Shown here: positions 41,461 through 45,909 of the stretch, piece by piece | Layout of the letters: each line of letters opens with the position of its first letter | Position numbering within the stretch: position 1 is the stretch's first letter | Source of the DNA: an uncultured Eubacteriales bacterium | GTDB lineage: Bacteria; Bacillota; Clostridia; Peptostreptococcales; Anaerovoracaceae | Reading direction: 5' to 3' | NCBI GenBank assembly: GCA_900553025.1 | Contig: USBT01000007.1 | Span: forward strand, 1-45,909 | Length of the DNA stretch: 45,909 bases | The notes under the pieces: model-generated | Seen by the model: only the letters and a program-made list of their open reading frames with translations | What the model was told of the DNA's origin: nothing | The model's database searches: none | Position numbers and translations under genes: made by a program

Positions 41461-42402
41461 TTATTTCTGTCCGCGTTTTACCATATTAGAAAGTGCTTGC
41501 TTTGATGGGAGCTGCGAAAGAATGACTGCTGTAAACATCATGAGACATCCGATAGACTCACGTGCAGAAAGGGTTTCACCGAGAACAATCATACCTGAAA
41601 TTAGTGCAAATACAGATTCTAGGCTCATGAGAAGAGAAGCTATTGCTGGCTCAGCATCTTTTTGAGCAACTATTTGCAAGGTATATCCTACACCTGAAGA
41701 CAAAACACCAGTATAAAGTAATGGAATAATACATGCCCAGATATTTGCAAGAGTAAATCCTTCTGGAGTAAAAATGAAATTGGCAATAAGGCTTAATATA
41801 CCGCAAACAAAGAATTGTATCATTGACATGCGAACGCCATCTGTTCTAGGTGAAAAATAGTCAACTACAAGTATGTGCATCGAGTAACCGAAAGCACATA
41901 TAAAGACTAGGAAGTCCCCATCCTCAAATGTGAAATTGCCCTTGATACTCAGCAGGTAAAGACCAACAGCACCTAATGCAACACAAAACCAGATAATCGG
42001 CTTAACACTTTTTTTAAGAAAAATGCCAAGAACAGGAACGATTACTATATACAAGGATGTTATAAATCCCGCCTTTCCTGAACCTGTACCAGCGGAAATC
42101 CCAAGCTGCTGAAAAGAGGCACCAATAAAAAGCGCGATGCCCGTGCAGATACCTCCGATAAATAAAAATTTTCGACCCTTTGGCGAGGAAATATCAACTT
42201 GCTCCTCTTCGGAGATTGACTCTCTTCTTTTGTCAAGGAAGTATATAACAGGAATGAGGCCGATCCCACCGATGATACTTCTAACTCCATTAAAAGCGTA
42301 AGGACTAAGGTAGTCAACTCCTTTAACCTGGGCAACAAAAGCTGATCCCCAAATGAAAGCAGTGATTAAAAGTAGAATGTTGCTGCGCATTTGTTTGCTC
42401 AT
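41461..42402 (-). CDS. EamA/DMT-family transporter
   Basis: 313 residues, ATG after GAAAGGATTG. Ten membrane helices in two EamA halves: LLLITAFIWGSAFVAQVKG at the N-terminus, and a second half ending GMIVLGETLSARESIGC. A charged cytoplasmic insert (~60-82) reads RRESISEEEQ. The family exports or imports small metabolites, often amino acids; the substrate is unknown. Upstream is a run of four GATA-type hexamers like a Fur box, hinting at metal-dependent control. Confidence 0.88.
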   Translation of the reverse strand: MSKQMRSNILLLITAFIWGSAFVAQVKGVDYLSPYAFNGVRSIIGGIGLIPVIYFLDKRRESISEEEQVDISSPKGRKFLFIGGICTGIALFIGASFQQLGISAGTGSGKAGFITSLYIVIVPVLGIFLKKSVKPIIWFCVALGAVGLYLLSIKGNFTFEDGDFLVFICAFGYSMHILVVDYFSPRTDGVRMSMIQFFVCGILSLIANFIFTPEGFTLANIWACIIPLLYTGVLSSGVGYTLQIVAQKDAEPAIASLLMSLESVFALISGMIVLGETLSARESIGCLMMFTAVILSQLPSKQALSNMVKRGQK

Positions 42403-42458
42403 AGTTCACAATCCTTTCTTGACTAATGCTTGATTTGCTAAGAATCTCAACATGCTTC

Positions 42459-42482
42459 GTTATCGTTATCGATATCAATATC
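42459..42482 (-). promoter_or_regulatory. Fur-box-like run of four hexamers
   Basis: On the minus strand: GATATT GATATC GATAAC GATAAC, consecutive hexamers like the GATAAT units of Fur boxes. They lie between the minus-strand -10 element and the EamA gene start, where binding would block transcription. Confidence 0.5.
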
Positions 42483-42512
42483 ATCTAAATTTTTAAACAA
42501 TATTCTACTGTA

Positions 42513-42545
42513 ATTCTAGCATAAAAATAGCAATTGTGCTAGAAT
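42513..42545. promoter_or_regulatory. Mirror-image divergent extended -10 elements
   Basis: ATTCTAGCA and TGCTAGAAT form a perfect 9-bp inverted repeat with a 15-base centre. Read outward on each strand, each arm is TGC-TAGAAT, an extended -10 box, one directed at cobT and one at the EamA gene. Confidence 0.55.
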
Positions 42546-42570
42546 AAAAAATAATTAAAGGAGTTTTGAT

Positions 42571-43719
42571 ATGATTGAAAAAACTGACGAAAAAATACTT
42601 GCGGAATTAATCTCAAAAATAGGCAAACTGGATGAAATTCAAATGAAAGAAGCAAAGCATAGACAGGATTATTTGGTTAAACCGCCTGGAAGTCTTGGAA
42701 GGCTTGAAGATATATCCGTTAAGATTGCAGGAATTTATGGAAAAGTAAAAACTCCAATAGAAAAATTTGCAATTGCTATAATGTGTGCAGACAACGGGGT
42801 CGTTGAGGAGGGAGTAGCTTCAGCACCTCAATCGGTAACCTTGGCACAGACAATAAATTTTACACGCAGATTAACTGGGGTAGGCACGATGGCAAAACAT
42901 TTTGATATACCACTACTTGTCGTTGATGTAGGTGTTGCCATGGAAATACCGGATTCTTTATATACAGATGAAATGCTGGATGAAAACAATCAAATTCCAA
43001 AGCGAATCGTCAATAGACGATTTGAGAATGGAACTAGAAATTTAGCTAAAGAAGATGCTATGACAAGAGAAGACGCTATTCGTGCAATTTTGGTAGGCAT
43101 CGATTCGGTAAAGGCAATAAAGGATTCAGGTGCTGATGCTTTCGGGGTTGGCGAGATGGGAATTGGAAATACAACGTCGAGCTCAGCTGTTTTGTGTGCG
43201 TTGACTGACCTGTCTGCGGAAGATATTGTTGGCAGAGGTGGTGGGCTCAAGGACGAGGGGCTCAGAAAGAAAATAGATGTCGTTGGAAATGCTTCAAGAC
43301 GATGCATTGAAAATAATTATGACGTGATTCATATTTTGGCGAGCGTAGGAGGATATGACATCTGTGCAATGACAGGGGCTTTCTTGGGAGCGGGAATATA
43401 TAGAATTCCAGTCGTTGTAGACGGTGTTATTTCAATTGTTGCTGCGCTTGTAGCCAAGGAATTAGCACCAGATGTAGTGAATTTTATGTTTGCATCTCAT
43501 AAATCTAAAGAGGTTGCTTATGAGAAGGCGATGGAGCTGCTGGGCTTATATCCTTTGTTTGATTTGAATATGAGGCTTGGTGAAGGAAGCGGTTGCCCTA
43601 TTGCTTTTAATATTTTGGAAACGGCGTCTACGATTATATGTGATATGGCAACGTTTGAGGAAGGCGAAATAAACGACGACTATATGACTGAAATTAGAGA
43701 TAAAATGCTGTTCAGCTAA
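42571..43719 (+). CDS. cobT: Nicotinate-nucleotide--dimethylbenzimidazole phosphoribosyltransferase
   Basis: 382 residues (longer than the ~350 of enteric CobT), ATG after AAAGGAG. Motifs: KPPGSLGRLEDISVKIAGI near residue 35, MCADNGVVEEGV, FGVGEMGIGNTTSSSAV, and the C-terminal MRLGEGSGCPIAFNI containing the catalytic Glu. It makes alpha-ribazole phosphate, the lower-ligand precursor of cobalamin, from nicotinate mononucleotide. cobU follows 25 bases later; no cobalamin riboswitch fits in the 168-base upstream region. Confidence 0.95.
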   Translation: MIEKTDEKILAELISKIGKLDEIQMKEAKHRQDYLVKPPGSLGRLEDISVKIAGIYGKVKTPIEKFAIAIMCADNGVVEEGVASAPQSVTLAQTINFTRRLTGVGTMAKHFDIPLLVVDVGVAMEIPDSLYTDEMLDENNQIPKRIVNRRFENGTRNLAKEDAMTREDAIRAILVGIDSVKAIKDSGADAFGVGEMGIGNTTSSSAVLCALTDLSAEDIVGRGGGLKDEGLRKKIDVVGNASRRCIENNYDVIHILASVGGYDICAMTGAFLGAGIYRIPVVVDGVISIVAALVAKELAPDVVNFMFASHKSKEVAYEKAMELLGLYPLFDLNMRLGEGSGCPIAFNILETASTIICDMATFEEGEINDDYMTEIRDKMLFS

Positions 43720-43744
43720 GTTAATCTAATCAGTGGGGTGAGAT

Positions 43745-44347
43745 GTGAAAATACTAATTAGCGGCGGTGCAAAAAACGGCAAGTCGATGTATGCCCAGAA
43801 AATTGCAAAGGCGATGTCTGTTGAATATAACGTACCGCTTTATTATGTAGCTACTATGGAGCCGACAGACAAAGAGGATGAAAATAGAATTAAAAGACAT
43901 GTTCAGGATAGAGCAGGTTGGGGGTTTACAACGATTGAGGAGCCACGCAAACTAACCAAGGTTTTTAACGAGCAAGATAAAGGGTTTGTGGCTGAAGCGG
44001 ATAATGCGGATAATGTAGATATAAAATATATGGGGAAAAAAGTTGTGAACCCCAAGGGGGTATTTTTGGTTGACAGCCTCACAGCTCTCCTTGGGAACAA
44101 TATGTTCGGGAAAAATGGGAGCATGAAGCTAGACTGCTTTGATGATGTTCGTGATGATATCTATACTTTTTCTACGATAGCTTCTAACATAGTAATGGTA
44201 TCGGATTCAATCGGCTGCGACGGAATAATTTTTGACGAAATCACTGAGGTATATAGGAAATCTCTTGCAAGGCTTGAGAGAGAAATAGCCTCGTACTACG
44301 ATAGGGTTACTGAGGTTAGCGTAGGACAGATTATTGAATGGAAATAG
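43745..44347 (+). CDS. cobU: Adenosylcobinamide kinase / adenosylcobinamide-phosphate guanylyltransferase
   Basis: 200 residues, GTG start with GGGGTGAG upstream. P-loop SGGAKNGKS (residues 6-14); NRIKRHVQDRAGW with the His used for GMP attachment, TIEEPRKL, VFLVDSLTALLGNNM, and C-terminal EVYRKSLARLEREIA. It phosphorylates adenosylcobinamide and adds GMP. Operon with cobT. Bases 44330-44354, covering the last codons and stop, recur imperfectly at 45486-45510 beyond dinD, just before a strong terminator. Confidence 0.93.
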   Translation: MKILISGGAKNGKSMYAQKIAKAMSVEYNVPLYYVATMEPTDKEDENRIKRHVQDRAGWGFTTIEEPRKLTKVFNEQDKGFVAEADNADNVDIKYMGKKVVNPKGVFLVDSLTALLGNNMFGKNGSMKLDCFDDVRDDIYTFSTIASNIVMVSDSIGCDGIIFDEITEVYRKSLARLEREIASYYDRVTEVSVGQIIEWK

Positions 44348-44354
44348 TTTAAAA
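44330..44354 (+). repeat. Left copy of 25-bp imperfect direct repeat flanking dinD
   Basis: ATTATTGAATGG-A-AATAGT.. at the cobU stop matches 45486-45510 at 22 of 25 positions. Confidence 0.6.
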
Positions 44355-44465
44355 CAGGCTCCAAAGCCTTATAAATAGCTATCTTGTAACAGTTATGCAT
44401 GTCTTTTGTGCAAAGATAAAGACGGAAGATTGCCGAATTTGAGAGCACTTGATAAGAGAGATAAA

Positions 44466-45326
44466 ATGCCAAATTTAAAAGCAAAAGAATATAAAAAATT
44501 TGAAGATATAAAATATGTTCGGAAGGACGGAAGTGAGTATTGGAGTGCAAGAGAACTTGCTGATGTACTTGATTATTCTCAATGGCGAAATTTTCAAAAG
44601 GTCATTGATAGAGCAATGATTGCTTGTGAGAACAGCGGTCATGAAGTAGAATGCGATTTTGCTGAAGTCAGCAAAATCGTGGAAGCAGGTGCTACAAGCA
44701 AATCTATTAAGGATTATGAGCTTACGAGATATGCTTGCTATTTGATTGTGCAAAATGGCGATCCGAGAAAAGAAGTGATTGCACTTGGACAAACCTATTT
44801 TGCTATACAAACATATAGACAGGAAATTGCAGACCATTTTAATCAACTTGATGAAGATAGAAGAAGGCTCGTCGTTCGTGGAGATATTAAACAATGGAAT
44901 CAACTTTTGGTAGAAACGGCACATGATGCAGGAGTCATCACGAACGAAGAATTTGCTATATTCCAAAATGCAGGATATATGGGATTGTATGGTGGATTAG
45001 ATGTTGAAGACATACATGATAGAAAAGGCTTAACTGCGAAACAAAAGATTTTAGATTATATGGGAAGTACTGAATTGATTGCTAATCTATTCAGAATATC
45101 CCAAACGGAAGAAAAACTAAGGAAGGACAAAATTGAAGGTGCAGAAGCAGCAACAAAAGTTCATTATTCAGTTGGAAAAGAAGTTAGGAGTGCTATTGAA
45201 AAAATTGGAGGTACTATGCCGGAAGATTTGCCTGTTCCGGAGAAAAGTATTCAACAGATAGAAAAAGAGCAGATGAAGCGTCTAAAGGATAAAGCCAGGA
45301 AAGGCAAATTGATGTTGGATGAATGA
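44466..45326 (+). CDS. dinD: DNA damage-inducible protein D (DinD)
   Basis: 286 residues from the ATG at 44466, with GAGAGA upstream; the frame is open 20 codons further but lacks a better start. DinD/BRO-N-type N-terminus with YVRKDGSEYWSARELADVLD and YSQWRNFQKVIDRAM, then KDYELTRYACYLIVQNGD and GQTYFAIQTYRQEI; a helical C-terminus ends in a basic tail. E. coli DinD disrupts RecA filaments. The stretch just upstream (LPNLRALDKRDK) echoes the start MPNLKAKEYKK, a small duplication. No LexA box recognised. Flanking direct repeats suggest an insertion behind cobU. Confidence 0.88.
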   Translation: MPNLKAKEYKKFEDIKYVRKDGSEYWSARELADVLDYSQWRNFQKVIDRAMIACENSGHEVECDFAEVSKIVEAGATSKSIKDYELTRYACYLIVQNGDPRKEVIALGQTYFAIQTYRQEIADHFNQLDEDRRRLVVRGDIKQWNQLLVETAHDAGVITNEEFAIFQNAGYMGLYGGLDVEDIHDRKGLTAKQKILDYMGSTELIANLFRISQTEEKLRKDKIEGAEAATKVHYSVGKEVRSAIEKIGGTMPEDLPVPEKSIQQIEKEQMKRLKDKARKGKLMLDE

Positions 45327-45485
45327 CGTGTTCTATTAGGGAAATCACCGTTACTGTAGTATCACTCTTGATACTGTTTTGATACTAAAAAGTTCAAAAA
45401 CTATAAAAAACAGGCATAAAAATACTTAAAAATAGAAATAAAATAGATACTATTATATAAAATAAGAAGCATATATGCTATGGTA

Positions 45486-45510
45486 ATTATTGAATGGGAA
45501 TAGTATAATA
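45486..45510 (+). repeat. Right copy of the direct repeat flanking dinD
   Basis: ATTATTGAATGG-G-AATAGT.., resembling the cobU 3' end. The terminator at 45515 starts five bases later, as expected for the original cobU terminator. Confidence 0.6.
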
Positions 45511-45514
45511 AATC

Positions 45515-45549
45515 GGTGTACCTCTTGTATTACAAGGGGTACACCTTTT
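45515..45549 (+). terminator. Strong hairpin terminator
   Basis: GGTGTACC pairs with GGTACACC; an inner CTTGT/ACAAG stem sits between them; TTTT follows. Confidence 0.85.
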
Positions 45550-45558
45550 AAAATTAGG

Positions 45559-45636
45559 GTGAGTAAGAAGTCTTATGTAAGAAAGAATATGATTGATTTT
45601 ATAGAAGTTACAGATGATATTGAATTACCATTTTAG
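45559..45636 (+). other. Short ORF with SSB-like acidic tail, possible gene remnant
   Basis: A GTG-started frame of 25 codons ends in FIEVTDDIELPF-stop. The acidic residues followed by Pro-Phe resemble the C-terminal tip of single-stranded DNA-binding proteins. There is no ribosome site and no upstream SSB fold, so this may be a remnant or chance. Confidence 0.2.
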
Positions 45637-45660
45637 AAATCAATAAGTTTTAGAATTGTC

Positions 45661-45708
45661 GCTACCTGCTACTTGGCTACCACTTTAGGTAGCGAGGTAG
45701 TGGGTAGC
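45661..45708. repeat. GCTACC/GGTAGC hexamer array forming a long inverted repeat
   Basis: GCTACC-TGCTAC-TTG-GCTACC, a 6-base loop, then GGTAGC-GAG-GTAGTG-GGTAGC. The outer and inner hexamers pair perfectly with an imperfect middle. The remaining bases 45709-45909 show no gene. Confidence 0.7.
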
Positions 45709-45841
45709 GTGCTTTTTAGCATCTACTAAAATTTTTTTTACAACTATTAGCTATAATAAGTTTATGGTACAAAAATGAGAAATTCAGCAATGAAGCTTTA
45801 AATGTTATTAACTTATGTAGTTAACTTGTGTAGCAAGCACA

Positions 45842-45861
45842 GTAAGTGTCCGTACACTTAC
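45842..45861. repeat. Perfect 8-bp inverted repeat near the right edge
   Basis: GTAAGTGT-CCGT-ACACTTAC. Purpose unknown; it lies about 130 bases after the hexamer array in gene-free sequence. Confidence 0.6.
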
Positions 45862-45909
45862 GAAAAATTTGAAAAAACTGACTGCTTCGCTACTCAATAT
45901 TTTAATCAA

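Noticed and set aside
42403..42570. Cobalamin riboswitch upstream of cobT
   Set aside because: Region is only 168 bases, contains two divergent promoters, and shows no B12-box sequence.

Overview
The window looks like chromosome of a low-GC, anaerobic Gram-positive bacterium of the Clostridia type (Firmicutes). The basis is its AT-rich sequence, strong AGGAGG-type ribosome binding sites, TTG/GTG starts, and Firmicutes-style genes: two tandem type I signal peptidases beside smpB, a Zur-led znu operon with a His/Asp-rich ZnuA loop, and a flavoprotein/flavoprotein/DUF1667 trio. I cannot name a species with confidence. There are no rRNA genes and no CRISPR array; the single tRNA is tRNA-Lys(CTT).

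Layout. 1-7.3 kb is the right end of a siphovirus-type prophage: tape-measure C-terminus, distal tail protein, Gp37-like tail protein, baseplate/receptor-binding-type proteins, XhlA-like protein, phi-LC3-type holin and an amidase endolysin with three CW_7 repeats. After the endolysin terminator come small accessory cassettes, including two tiny ORFs (38 and 33 aa), each with a near-consensus promoter that carries an inverted repeat in its spacer. The phage part stops just before a tRNA-Lys gene whose 3' end faces it, a probable attachment site. 7.6-10.9 kb: a GlpA/LhgO-like flavoprotein, a second FAD/NAD oxidoreductase and a DUF1667 protein, with tandem repeats at both gene junctions. 10.9-15.1 kb (minus strand): zinc uptake operon (Zur-like regulator, ZnuA, ZnuC, ZnuB, lipoprotein) with a perfect 10-bp-arm Fur/Zur-type palindrome upstream and a duplicated znuA/znuC junction. 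15.2-19.2 kb: a large exported MucBP-domain protein with a C-terminal helical domain, followed by two paralogous membrane-anchored proteins; this is the best candidate for an undescribed toxin-immunity system.

19.3-32.3 kb: AGCS amino acid symporter; HAD phosphatase with a two-component system; a CDF metal exporter divergent from a TIM-barrel protein; uvrB-uvrA; nicotinate phosphoribosyltransferase. 32.4-37.5 kb: two small membrane proteins, class II fructose-bisphosphate aldolase, an MltG-related membrane protein, then an rluA-type pseudouridine synthase, two signal peptidases and smpB in a row. 37.6-39.3 kb: a PadR-family regulator broken by stops and frameshifts, next to a consensus promoter driving a secreted protein with a bacteriocin-like hydrophobic segment and a small polytopic membrane protein. 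39.4-44.3 kb: purine phosphoribosyltransferase plus NCS2 permease and an EamA transporter on the minus strand, divergent from cobT-cobU. 44.4-45.9 kb: a dinD gene between 25-bp imperfect direct repeats that copy the 3' end of cobU, then structured sequence without a convincing gene.

A recurring theme is short tandem duplication at or near gene junctions (glp-like operon twice, znu operon, the immunity-like pair, and a 39-bp duplication inside a signal peptidase gene).
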